Shown here one piece after another: positions 1-7,073 of a stretch of DNA of 11,129 nucleotides. Made by a program: the position numbers and the translations under genes. The stretch's first letter is position 1; each line of letters opens with the position of its first letter. The notes below the pieces were generated by a model, which was not told the DNA's origin, made no database searches, and worked only from the letters and a program-made list of their open reading frames with translations. This DNA is from Phoronis pallida (Eukaryota > Phoronida > Phoronidae): positions 1 to 11,129 of the forward strand of contig JAOXYC010216239.1 of the NCBI GenBank assembly GCA_028565715.1. Direction: 5' to 3'.

Positions 1-2
1 CT
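1..2 (-). other. Splice acceptor of the next VWC-gene exon, at the window edge
   Basis: Read on the minus strand, bases 11 to 1 form a T-rich tract ending in CAG, so the AG occupies bases 2-1 and the next exon would begin just outside. It pairs plausibly with the donor at 300, giving an intron of 300 nt. This is inferred from splice consensus only, because no coding sequence of that exon is visible. Confidence 0.5.
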
Positions 3-300
3 GAAAAACAATTGCAATAATGCCATTTTCATTGAAAAAATAAACTTCAATACAGTACCTATATTGGTAATGATGTTCGGTATTGTAAAGCACTTTGAGT
101 TTCTGAATCAAGAAAGGAAAGCACTATGTAAGAATTGAGTAATATTAATTTTATATTATATCGGAGGGTTTATTGTGATCTGTTTGATAATTTCTCTTGA
201 AGGAGAATTTGTCAATTAGCCCCCCATTGTGGTCACTTCCATTCAATTGCTCGTACCGACCCTCATTTGCTGAACACATTTGGAGACAATGATTACCTAC

Positions 301-390
301 CTTCCTCACATCTACAAGTACTACATTGATCCGTCAGATGGCGCCACTCTGTATGATGTTGGTGGGCCACACCCCTCTCATCAACACAAC
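301..390 (-). CDS. VWC gene exon I: first half of VWC module 8
   Basis: The exon begins in phase 1 after a TTTTCAG acceptor (391-392) and reads GCVDERGVAHQHH, then a QCSTCRCEE cysteine cluster, about 29 codons. This matches cysteines 1-4 of a VWC module (C...CxxCxC). The donor is a strong AAG|GTAGGT at 301/300, leaving the exon in phase 1. The two other half-module exons of this gene end in phase 0 about two residues earlier, so this intron position is different. The second half of the module must lie left of base 1. The first-half loop has three histidines and no Gly-Gln-Tyr-type motif, unlike its neighbours. It was found by hand translation, as the open frame is too short to stand out. Confidence 0.72.
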
Positions 391-516
391 CTGAAAATGA
401 AACGTGAAAACCAAGTTTAACGATCGTTCACTACTCTAAGAGGCTCTCAAAGTTACTTGCTTGGCAAATGTTCAAATCTCAATTAAAATTGATATTCTGT
501 CGCCATGACAACTCAC

Positions 517-702
517 CTTTACAAACCGGACAGCACTTATCCTCACTGAGCTCCGTGATGGTACATCGCAGACGAGGACACCTGGTGTTCATAGACCGAC
601 ATCGGATGTTGCCTTGACTACAGAAACATTCATCACATGTATCACCATGGCGACGCAAGAACCTTGCACCATCTTTCACAACTGATCCATCACTCAAACA
701 AT
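517..702 (-). CDS. VWC gene exon H: complete VWC module 7
   Basis: This 186-nt phase 1-1 exon encodes one whole VWC module. It starts DCLSDGSVVKDGARF, has the CDECFC cluster, and ends KCCPVCK. All ten cysteines are present: one N-terminal, three in TCDECFC, three single ones, the CC pair and the final C. The acceptor is TTATAG at 703-704 and the donor AAAG|GTGAGT at 517/516. The first codon is completed by the last G of exon G, giving Asp. The module is slightly longer than its neighbours (about 62 residues) because of a basic RRHGD insert before the cysteine cluster. The usual PGxCC turn is replaced by SEDKCC, a small departure from the family. Its function is presumably a ligand-binding module of a secreted protein. 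Confidence 0.92.
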
Positions 703-720
703 CTATAATCAAAATAAAAT

Positions 721-1060
721 TAATGAAAATTATTTTTAAAAATTTTTGTCAGCACCCCGAGTTCAAAAGATTTGTCAACATTTCTAAAACCCAGATTTCA
801 ACACTTTTTGAATAAAGATGAAATGATTCAAACATAGAGACAGTTGCTTTATTGAAAACAAACCAAAAGTCTATTGTTAATAATTTTCACATAAAATTTA
901 TCATAAAATGGAAAATACTGGATGCTGTCATTAGACAAACTATCAAATAAACCTTTGTCAGATAACAACAACCAGCTAAATTTTCAAGAGGTATTTTGCA
1001 CAATGGTGTTTTTACCAAACTTCAACAACAGTAATTTCAACTTTAATATGGCAGTTCACT
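721..1060. other. Intron between VWC exons G and H
   Basis: AT-rich intron sequence with short A/T runs. I see no exon with a VWC cysteine pattern, no clear repeat and no RNA gene here. Confidence 0.6.
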
Positions 1061-1063
1061 AAC

Positions 1064-1234
1064 CTGTACACTGTTGACAACATTCACCAGGAACCTGAAT
1101 ACCATCAGAGCATGTGACACTACATACTTCTGTAGGTTGACAAGACACAGCACCCTCGGAACAACGGCATGTTTGACACTTGTCTGGTGACCACTCGTCA
1201 CCGTGTTCATACTGTCGGCCATCATATGAACAAC
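1064..1234 (-). CDS. VWC gene exon G: complete VWC module 6
   Basis: A 171-nt phase 1-1 exon with acceptor TTGTAG (1235-1236) and donor ACAG|GTTAGT (1064/1063). It encodes CSYDGRQYEHGDEW, the cluster KCQTCRC, then a GAVSC strand, VC, TC, the turn VPGECC and the closing QQC: ten cysteines in the VWC order. Tyr-Asp-Gly and the following aromatic/Gly pattern match the N-terminal subdomain of typical VWC modules. The first codon, split across the junction with exon F, becomes Arg (CP-R-C), so there is essentially no linker between modules 5 and 6. The reading frame on the opposite phase in this stretch is a shadow and shows no domain pattern. Confidence 0.93.
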
Positions 1235-1263
1235 CTACAATTATCAAGATTTTAAACTATAAA

Positions 1264-2232
1264 GGGCTGTGCCCACAGGGGTGTGCAACTTGCCATTTAC
1301 AAAAGTAGAGTTTCAAACAATTGACCCACAACATGTGTATCAAGTTAAATCTGACTAGAGCAACGCTAAAGGAATGCGCCCACGTGGGTATGCAACTGGA
1401 CAAATACCAAGATAGAGTTTAAAACCTAGGGGGAATTGGTGCCGGCGCATCTATACAAGGAACATGTGTGCTAAGTTTTGTCAAAATCGGTCAAGTAGTT
1501 TTAAAGAAAAATGGCGGAAAACAATTACAGCGATTTCGATCTCATTTTGCCAACAGAGGGAGCTGGAGTGATCGTGACAGTCCGAAAATCGACTGGTTCT
1601 GGCGCATCCATACAAGGAACATGTGTTTCGTCAAAATCCGTTAAGCGGTTTGGGTGATAAGTGTCGGAAACCAATAACAGCGATTTTGATCTCATTTGGC
1701 AACAGGGGGAGCTGGAGTGATCATTACGCTCCGAAAATCGACTGGTGCCGGCGCATCTATACAAAAAACGCATGTGTCAAATTTCGTCAAAATCCGTCAA
1801 GCCGTTTGGAAGATAAGTGTCAGAAACCAAATCCAGCGTTTTTGAATCAATTTTAAACGAATTGGTCACTAGGGGGAGTTGTAGTGATTTTGACGGTCCG
1901 AAAATCGACTGGTGCCGGCGTATCCTTACAAGAAACATGTGTGCTAAGTTTCGTCTAAATCCGTCAAGCGGTTTGGAAGATAAGTGTCGAAAACCAATTA
2001 CAGCGATGTTGATCTTATTTTGCCAACAGGGGGAGCTGGAGTGATCGTGACGGTCCGAAAATCGACTGGTGGCGGGGCATTCATACAAAGGACGCATGTG
2101 TCAAATTTCGTCAAAATCCGTCAAGCGGTTTGGAAGATAAGTGTCGGAAACCAATTGTGAACGTCCATACAACCAACCAACCAACCCACAGACGGTCATG
2201 ATAGCAATATGCCGCCACGTTGTGGGTGCATA
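1264..2232. mobile_element. Non-autonomous element with ~157-bp internal tandem repeats and terminal hairpins
   Basis: Between about 1440 and 2170 a unit containing TCCGAAAATCGACTGGT recurs at 1581, 1730, 1897 and 2054, with spacings of 149, 167 and 157 bp. Each copy is followed by a GTCAAAATCCGTCAAG-type motif. The array is followed by a short (CAAC)n tract at about 2170-2190. The flanks carry hairpin-forming motifs around GCGCCCAC/GTGGG: 1266-1290 and 1373-1393 on the left, 2209-2229 on the right. The left flank (about 50 bp) is itself duplicated (1264-1320 and 1371-1424). A core of ~160-bp repeats followed by a microsatellite resembles the pearl/Helentron-like non-autonomous elements described in bivalves, an architectural resemblance only. 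No protein is encoded. Exact ends are uncertain. Confidence 0.55.
1440..2170. repeat. Degenerate ~157-bp tandem repeat, about 4.5 copies
   Basis: This is the core of the element above. Each unit includes a GGGGGAGCTGGAGTGAT-type segment, the CCGAAAATCGACTGG segment, a CATACAAGGAACATGTGT-type segment and a CGTCAAAATCCGTCAAGCGG segment. Units differ by substitutions and small indels, so this is an old array. The open frames seen on both strands here follow the repeat and show no protein-like conservation. Confidence 0.8.
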
Positions 2233-2380
2233 ACAAGTGGTTTAAAAAAAAATAATCCACATAAACCAACTCCATCAGTGTCGAGAGTTGGAGAGTTTAA
2301 AAGTGTACGTAATGAGTCAAATAGTGAATGGTTCTGGCCCATTCAAAAACAAGGAACTTGTGCTTGGACTACATAAACAT

Positions 2381-3140
2381 TTCAAGCACTATTTAATGAC
2401 AATTCAGGTAACTTACGTGGGCAGTGTGTAGGGCAGCAGTCACCAAGTGGCACAATGGGTTGGTTACATTTGAACTCTTTCTCTGGACACTTCTTAGAGA
2501 CACATCTTACTATACTCCGACTACATGAGCAGTTCAAGCACTATTTAATGACAATTCAGGTAACTTACGTGGGCAGTGTGTAGGGCAGCAGTCACCGAGT
2601 GGCACAATGGGTTGGTTACATTTGAACTCTTTCTCTGGACACTTCTTAGAGACACATCTTACTATACTCCGACTACATGAGCAGTTCAAGCACTATTTAA
2701 TGACAATTCAGGTAACTTACGTGGGCAGTGTGTAGGGCAGCAGTCACCGAGTGGCACAATGGGTTGGTTACATCTGAACTCTTTCTCTGGACACTTCTTA
2801 GAGACACATCTTACTATACTCCGACTACAGGAGCAGTTCAAGCACTATTTAATGACAATTCAGGTAACTTACGTGGGCAGTGTGTAGGGCAGCAGTCACC
2901 ACGTGGCACAATGGGTTGGTTACATTTGAACTCTTTCTCTGGACACTTTTTAGAGACACATCTTACTATACCCCGACTACATGAGCAGTTCAAGCACTAT
3001 TTAATGACAATCCAGGTAACTTACGTGGGCAGTGTGTAGGGCAGCAGTCACCACGTGGCACAATGGGTTGGTTACATTTGAACTCTTTCTCTGGACACTT
3101 CTTAGAGACACATCTTACTATACTCCGACTACATGAGCAG
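2381..3140 (-). repeat. 152-bp tandem array derived from VWC exon F plus its 5' splice site, 5 units
   Basis: The motif TTCAAGCACT recurs at 2381, 2533, 2685, 2837, 2989 and 3141, exactly 152 bp apart, so five units lie head to tail, with a diverged 18-bp stub left of 2381. The rightmost unit (2989-3140) is the 3' part of the functional exon F and the start of its intron. The other four are near-identical copies carrying cysteines 3-10 of the module and the donor GTAAGT. They differ at a few sites, for example the codon after VP is CGT in the two units next to the exon and a Leu codon in the three others. Because 152 is not a multiple of 3, the copies cannot extend the module in frame, so they are intronic exon fragments. 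Confidence 0.95.
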
Positions 3141-3210
3141 TTCAAGCACTGGTTATAGAGAGGAGTAAAGACTTGACCATCTTTGAAACCTCTTCCTTCA
3201 TACATACACC
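3025..3210 (-). CDS. VWC gene exon F: complete VWC module 5
   Basis: A 186-nt phase 1-1 exon. The acceptor is AATTTAG (3211-3212) and the donor a strong CCAC|GTAAGT (3025/3024). The protein reads GCMYEGRGFKDGQVF, the cluster QCLNCSC, then RC, KKC, KC, the turn PRGDCC and THC, giving all ten VWC cysteines. Its last ~116 nt and 36 nt of adjoining intron form the source unit of a 152-bp tandem array that continues into the intron. Reading through the first donor reaches a stop within 13 codons, so the first GTAAGT must be used to keep the frame. The exon ends with C, which joins GT of exon G to give Arg. The CCPTHCP end is close to the usual CCPxC. Confidence 0.93.
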
Positions 3211-3515
3211 CTAAATTAAAAATAATTGAAAATATTGGCGAGCTTGAATTTAAAAATTCAAATCTGTGATTCATCAATTACATGAGAACACTGTGATGTA
3301 AAAAAAAACATTGTGATTTTCTCAACCTATATCTAAAAAAACAACTTGTGAGAACAGCTAGTAAATAATCTATAAACAAGAGCTTTGAAATGTTTGAATA
3401 CAGTTCTTGCAGGTTCCTTAAGTTTTCTTGGTTCCAAGATACAGAGCTTATAACTTAAATCCCAAAAGACATTTTTTAACAAATATTTGGAGAGCAAAAG
3501 TGACAATGATCAAAC
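3211..3515. other. Intron between VWC exons E and F
   Basis: AT-rich intron sequence, with no exon-like VWC frame and no clear repeat. Nothing further could be recognised. Confidence 0.55.
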
Positions 3516-3689
3516 CTCCTGGACACTCTGAACAACATTGGCCGGGGACTGCAACAGCATCTTGACATGTGATTGATTTACAGATTTCCGTGCGACACTC
3601 GACACTTCCAGATGAACAGCGACATGACCTACATGGATCTGGCTCAAACCTCCGCCCATCGCGGTATGGCTTGCCTTCAAACAAACAAT
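3516..3689 (-). CDS. VWC gene exon E: complete VWC module 4
   Basis: A 174-nt phase 1-1 exon. The acceptor is TTTCAG (3690-3691). The donor reads GGAG|GTTTGA (3516/3515), weaker than others in this gene but the only one that keeps phase 1. The module reads DCLFEGKPYRDGRRFEPDP, the cluster CRSCRC, SGSVEC, IC, TC, the turn VPGQCC and SEC: ten cysteines in VWC order. This is a very canonical module; the GKPYRDGRRF stretch matches the conserved N-terminal strand and SGSVEC the strand before cysteine 5. The preceding exon ends in G, making the first residue Asp. A shifted frame covers the same bases but lacks the pattern. Confidence 0.94.
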
Positions 3690-3818
3690 CTGAAACACAA
3701 ATAGCAATAGAAATTAAGTAGAGCATATTTTAAACATCACTCTGGTTAATTCATTTATTCAGTAAGATATCGAAGAAGTTGAATGTTGTCTAGTTAGTGT
3801 TTTCATGGTAGTCATTCA

Positions 3819-3875
3819 GTGACACCATGCAGAGAGAAAAATATATTAACTGATTATCTCTCTACATAGTGTCAC
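3819..3875 (-). repeat. 57-nt hairpin in an intron of the VWC gene
   Basis: The arms 3819-3837 and 3857-3875 are inverted copies of 19 bp with two differences, and the loop is 19 nt. In RNA read from the minus strand (the direction of the host gene) both differences become G-U wobbles, so the stem has no mismatch. Flanking bases add a few more weak pairs. It could be a small foldback element or a hairpin RNA; no known miRNA is recognised. Confidence 0.6.
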
Positions 3876-4121
3876 CAAAAGACTAAACTATTTATTCATT
3901 CAGAAGACAAGTAGATACAAAGAGATGTGATGAAATGCAATAACCAACATTTTTTTCAAGGCAAACATTTGGTCAAAGTAAAATGTAGCTTGTCATAGGG
4001 AGTAACTACATGTACTTGACTACAAAATAATATTTTGATATAGAAAAAGTTCCAATTCCATCCCTCAAACATTGTTTATAACAAAGTTAATATGGCAACG
4101 GAAACAAGAGCTATGCAATTG
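3876..4121. other. Intron sequence right of the 57-nt hairpin
   Basis: AT-rich, non-coding in all frames as far as I can see. No repeat was identified before the element at 4122. Confidence 0.5.
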
Positions 4122-4552
4122 ATATGCGCCCATCAAATTTTGTCAATGCGTTCTCGAGATAACGAACCTTCAACAAAATCAATATGGTGAAACCAAAACC
4201 CCACCAGAGGGCACACGTGTAGGCAGAATGTGCCAGATTTCGAATGAAACTGCACTTTTCATAGCAAGAACAAGTGGGCAAAGTTTCATCAAAATCCATC
4301 AAAACATTCTCAAGTTATTGTGGTCACATAATTATCAAGATGGCCAAACTTAAATTCCCACCAGGGGGCACAAATGTTGACAGAACACACCGGTTTTCGA
4401 AAGGAGCCTTCCTTTTCATGTTAAGAAGATGAGAAGTATGCAAGGTTTGGTCAAAATCCATCAAAACGTTCTCATTTTATTGTGGGCACAACATTATCAA
4501 TATGGCTGAACTATTGTATAATGCACCCACATATTATGTAGTGGGCGCATAT
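4122..4552. mobile_element. Second element of the hairpin-ended repeat family
   Basis: An 11-bp perfect inverted repeat, ATATGCGCCCA at 4122-4132 and TGGGCGCATAT at 4542-4552, bounds about 430 bp. Inside, an ATCAAKATGG motif recurs at 4178, 4334 and 4495 (156 and 161 bp apart), and TCAAAATCCATCAAAAC-type motifs resemble those of the 1440-2170 array. The right end, 4521-4550, forms a hairpin of ATGCRCCCAC with its complement, as does the right end of the 1264-2232 element. This suggests two diverged members of one family. It has no coding capacity. Confidence 0.5.
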
Positions 4553-4586
4553 AAATACAATATCATAACACTAATGTTCACTTCAC

Positions 4587-4680
4587 CTGAACATTCTGGA
4601 CAGCATACACCTGGTTGTATAAAGGGGTGAGAACAGGACACTGGTTCACACTTGGTCTCTTCACATGTTGTCACACCATC
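4587..4680 (-). CDS. VWC gene exon D: second half of VWC module 3
   Basis: A 94-nt exon that enters in phase 0 and leaves in phase 1. The acceptor is TTCCAG (4681-4682) and the donor TCAG|GTGAAG (4587/4586). It reads DGVTTCEETKC, then SC, the turn QPGVCC and PEC, providing cysteines 5-10 to complete the module begun at the end of exon C. Its length and phases are identical to exon B (10609-10516), which does the same job for module 1. The two split modules therefore share the intron position, one residue after cysteine 4. The reading frame continues open past the acceptor into intron sequence, but with no VWC pattern there. Confidence 0.92.
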
Positions 4681-4689
4681 CTGGAAATT

Positions 4690-5079
4690 TGCATAATTTG
4701 ACATAACGTTCAATAAGCTTAACGCAAATGTCAATGTATTATGATTCTGTAAGCCAATTTTTTGAAGAATTTTGATATAACATTTTCTATCATCACAAAT
4801 AAGCACACTGAGTGTACTGCAAAATTTGAGTCATTTTATTTGATTATTTTTATACATTCTCAATACCGCAAACACATAAATACCAATTTTAGACCTTGTC
4901 CCAAATTTGTGAGTACTAGAAATACTTTCCTTGGTGCCAAAATTGTGGATATCCCAAAATGACAAGAAATATGTAACCATATATCTACTTCAATTATGAT
5001 TTGAAAGAGTACATCTCAGCTCACCAAAGCTGTGATTCATGGCACTTCGCCAATCTAAGGTGCAGTAACAAAAACCTAC
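4690..5079. other. Intron between VWC exons C and D
   Basis: AT-rich intron sequence. Open frames on either strand here show no domain pattern, and I see no repeat. Confidence 0.5.
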
Positions 5080-5330
5080 CTGACATTTACACTCGCGACA
5101 CTCATTCTCCTGCCAGGTGGAGCCATGTGCTTTATCACCGCAGTCAAGACATGTAGGACAACAGTTACCAGGCAACGTAATGGGTGATTGACAGAACTCC
5201 ATTGATGGACAGTTCCCACTCTCAGTGGTACAAGTCACATCACCGTTAATACATGTACACCGTTCACATGGTCTCAATGGTGGAATGAATTCAGCACCAT
5301 TGATGTATGGTTGGCCAAGGTATTCGCAAC
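5080..5330 (-). CDS. VWC gene exon C: complete VWC module 2 and first half of module 3
   Basis: The largest exon here (251 nt), entering in phase 1 after TTCCACAG (5331-5332) and leaving in phase 0 at a strong CAG|GTAGGT (5080/5079). The first ~60 residues are a complete module: GCEYLGQPYINGAEF, the cluster PCERCTC, DVTC, NC, FC, the turn LPGNCC and TC. A two-residue linker (LD) leads into the first half of the next module, CGDKAHGSTW... with the cluster ECRECKC. Module 3 lacks the usual YxxG strand and is shorter in its N-terminal loop. The exon fuses what are elsewhere two exons, suggesting an intron was lost between modules 2 and 3. A decayed copy of its first ~65 nt lies just upstream. 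Confidence 0.93.
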
Positions 5331-5401
5331 CTGTGGAAATAAAAGAGTCAGATCCAATAATGATAGGGCACGTCACCACTAACACATCTACATCAATCAA
5401 A

Positions 5402-5469
5402 GTCATATGGTCTCAATGGTACAATGAATTCCACACCATTGATGTATGGTTGGCCAATGTATTCAAAAT
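5402..5469 (-). pseudogene. Decayed partial duplicate of VWC exon C
   Basis: About 85 bp including its acceptor region (5405-5490) is a close copy of 5268-5352, about 140 bp downstream in gene direction. The AG acceptor is kept (5470-5471) and the frame still reads EYIGQPYINGVEF, matching exon C. Cysteine 1 has become Phe and the cysteine of the PC cluster has become Tyr. The frame then stops, and there is no matching donor or remainder of the module. It is a relic of a local exon duplication and would break the protein if included. Confidence 0.85.
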
Positions 5470-5490
5470 CTGTGTAAATAAAATCAGTTT

Positions 5491-5735
5491 TGAATTACAT
5501 TGCTTGTTTCATGAACAGGATTTTAAAGTAACATAAAAACTAATAATACCTAAACAGTCTTCTATTCGTAATTTGTATGAGACTATCGAACATAAAAAAC
5601 AGAGGAGGTCTAATTAATGAAAATTACAACTAGTTTAGTTTCCTCAAAATGGCATATAATTTCTTGTTTTAAATCTGAACTTTTGATAAATTGCTAACGT
5701 TGAAATGATATTATGCAGTGTTCAGTTACAATAAC
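5491..5735. other. Intron sequence left of the tandem FN2 genes
   Basis: AT-rich sequence without recognised features up to about 5700, where homology with the second FN2 gene copy begins (TTATGCAGTGTTCAG at 5711 and 8053). Confidence 0.5.
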
Positions 5736-5740
5736 AGCTT

Positions 5741-6031
5741 CAGGGGTGGGAATCAAATGGTAGCATTAACTGAGAACCAGCCCTACTAACCAAGAAGCTG
5801 ACTCACAAACCCCAAAATACGGATTCAAGTACCACATGAATCGTAGTCATCAACAGCAACTGTCTGCACTAACGCAAAATTTAATCTTTTTAAATGTGGT
5901 TAGTGCAGACAGTTGCTGTTGATGACTACGATTCATGTGGTACTTGGATCCGTATTTTGGGGTTTGTGAGTCAGCTTATTGATAAGTATGGCTGGTTCTC
6001 AGTTAATGCTACCATTTGATTCCAACCCCTG
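5741..6031. mobile_element. 291-bp palindromic foldback element (MITE-like)
   Basis: Two arms of 132 bp (5741-5872 and 5900-6031) are inverted copies around a 27-nt AT-rich spacer. They are nearly perfect at the ends and centre, with a cluster of mismatches about 40-60 bp in. The ends are CAGGGGT.../...ACCCCTG-like. The bases AGCTT flank both sides (5736-5740 and 6032-6036), consistent with a 5-bp target duplication. The paralogous sequence at 8077-8081 has one uninterrupted AGCTT, which is the empty site, so the insertion is younger than the FN2 gene duplication. No coding capacity. The superfamily cannot be assigned. Confidence 0.88.
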
Positions 6032-6287
6032 AGCTTGATATTTACCATTCTGACATCTCAATTCAAAGTCAAGGGTCAAATTATGTTCACACATATAAAC
6101 ATCAAATACAAAAATCGGATATCAGAAAAGTTTTAGGTACCAATACAATGACTCTTTGGATTTGAGTGTATGTCGTTTCTGTCAAGGAGTCTAAAAACGG
6201 TTTTGTCTATTGAAATATCAAGTGCTTACTGAGAACCAGAGCAAACTTATTTTCAGGATGCAACTTTTTAAATAAACAAAAAATATG

Positions 6288-6395
6288 CTATCGAAATTCA
6301 TTTCCTGCTATCCAACTCATTGATTTTTTAAAGCTTCGATATTTTGTATTCCAACACCAAACCCATTTAGTTTTTAAGTCCCTTGGGTTGCTGCA
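6288..6395 (+). promoter_or_regulatory. Conserved proximal promoter/5' UTR block of FN2 gene 1
   Basis: This stretch matches 8414-8523 upstream of FN2 gene 2 with only about five differences, whereas DNA further upstream is only loosely alignable. It contains TTTTTTAAAGCTTCG and TATTTTGTATTCCAACACC, either of which could contain core promoter signals, but no canonical TATA box can be fixed. Its position directly before the ATG suggests core promoter plus 5' UTR. The transcription start is not determined. Confidence 0.55.
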
Positions 6396-6729
6396 ATGAT
6401 GTATACAACAGTGTGCATCATTTTGGCCATAGCAATTTCCTGCATCATCACACACATTGCTGCACAACAAACACACTTCATTGCTCGGGCCAAAAATCGC
6501 TGGAAGCCAAACGGAGCCAAAATCACAGAGGTACCTCGAAAGATTCACTCAAATAGTGAGTGTGCAATACAGTGTTTCATGGATGAATGTTGCGACTCTT
6601 TTGCATGCTGCGAAGCAGAGAAGCGATGCCAGAAATACAGCATGGATGATACTACCACCTTCACCTTGGAAAATCAGATAGGATGGGACTTCTTCCAAAA
6701 AGAGAACACTAACGGGAGCTGTACTCCAG
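6396..6729 (+). CDS. FN2 gene 1, exon 1: signal peptide and PAN/apple-like region
   Basis: The exon encodes residues 1-111 of a 163-residue secreted protein. Residues 1-23 form a signal peptide (hydrophobic VCIILAIAISCIITHIAA, likely cleavage near AAQQ). Residues 52-82 contain a dense cysteine group, SECAIQCFMDECC then ACC and RC. The CxxxC spacing and the following CDSFACC resemble a PAN/apple-type fold, but the match is by eye and tentative. A lone Cys109 precedes the FN2 module. Two ATGs stand in tandem (6396, 6399); the second aligns with the only ATG of gene 2, so either may be used. The donor CCAG|GTAAGA (6729/6730) is in phase 1. Frame reading past it is intronic. The gene is antisense inside a VWC-gene intron. 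Confidence 0.82.
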
Positions 6730-6915
6730 GTAAGAGTCTTTTCTTAAAAAAAGTTAAAAATCATCTACAAATGCTAAACAGTATGCATCTAGAAGCACTG
6801 AGTATTAACAAAAAAAAATGATAATTATGCAATTTTTGCCCATTCTGTGGTATTTGTTAAAAAGCTTTCCTTTTTGTGGTTGACTTAACCAAGTTTTTCT
6901 TAACAATCACTACAG

Positions 6916-7073
6916 GAATCAAGACAGCGGAAGGTGACTACTGTGTCTTTCCCTTCTACTATAACGGTCAGTGGTATGATGCATGCACATATGTTGAAAG
7001 TTATAACCAGCCATGGTGTGCCACAACAGATAACTACGACATAGACAGGAAGTGGGGTTACTGCATAATGTAA
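6916..7073 (+). CDS. FN2 gene 1, exon 2: C-terminal fibronectin type II module
   Basis: The acceptor CTACAG (6913-6915) gives a phase-1 entry that matches exon 1, yielding TPGIKTAEGDYC. Residues 118-161 form a complete FN2 module: CVFPFYYNGQWYDAC, then PWCATTDNYDIDRKWGYC. Its four cysteines (121, 135, 146, 161) correspond to the two disulfides of the family, and the aromatic ligand-pocket residues are kept. FN2 modules in other proteins bind collagen/gelatin or phospholipid head groups. Which applies here cannot be told. Only two residues (IM) follow the last cysteine before TAA (7071-7073), so FN2 is the C-terminal end. The mature protein would be small, about 140 residues, with no membrane anchor. 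Confidence 0.92.

Noticed and set aside
1525-2097. Several open frames on both strands between 1525 and 2097
   Set aside because: They repeat with the ~157-bp DNA unit, occur on both strands and contain no recognisable protein motif.
2381-2988. Four additional functional VWC exons, or a CRISPR-like array
   Set aside because: The copies lack a usable in-frame acceptor, are separated by only about 28-48 nt of intron sequence and would hit stops. The repeats are 152 bp, contiguous and derived from an exon, so they are not CRISPR.
2728-3039. 103-residue plus-strand open frame across the 152-bp array
   Set aside because: It is the antisense of VWC exon fragments; its internal repeats simply follow the DNA array, and it shows no domain pattern.
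4762-4962. 66-residue plus-strand open frame in the intron between exons C and D
   Set aside because: No domain, no splice or start support, and low-complexity AT-rich composition.
5741-6031. hAT-family MITE assignment from the CAGGGGT ends
   Set aside because: The flanking duplication is 5 bp, confirmed by the empty site, whereas hAT elements make 8 bp; the family is left open.
6288-6548. Minus-strand 86-residue open frame opposite FN2 gene 1
   Set aside because: Antisense shadow of the signal-peptide exon and promoter block; it has no start context or domain of its own.
6730-6821. Extension of FN2 gene 1 exon 1 to the stop at 6821
   Set aside because: A good donor at 6730 in phase 1 and a matching acceptor and FN2 exon at 6916 explain the sequence better; the extension is Lys-rich and not conserved in gene 2.
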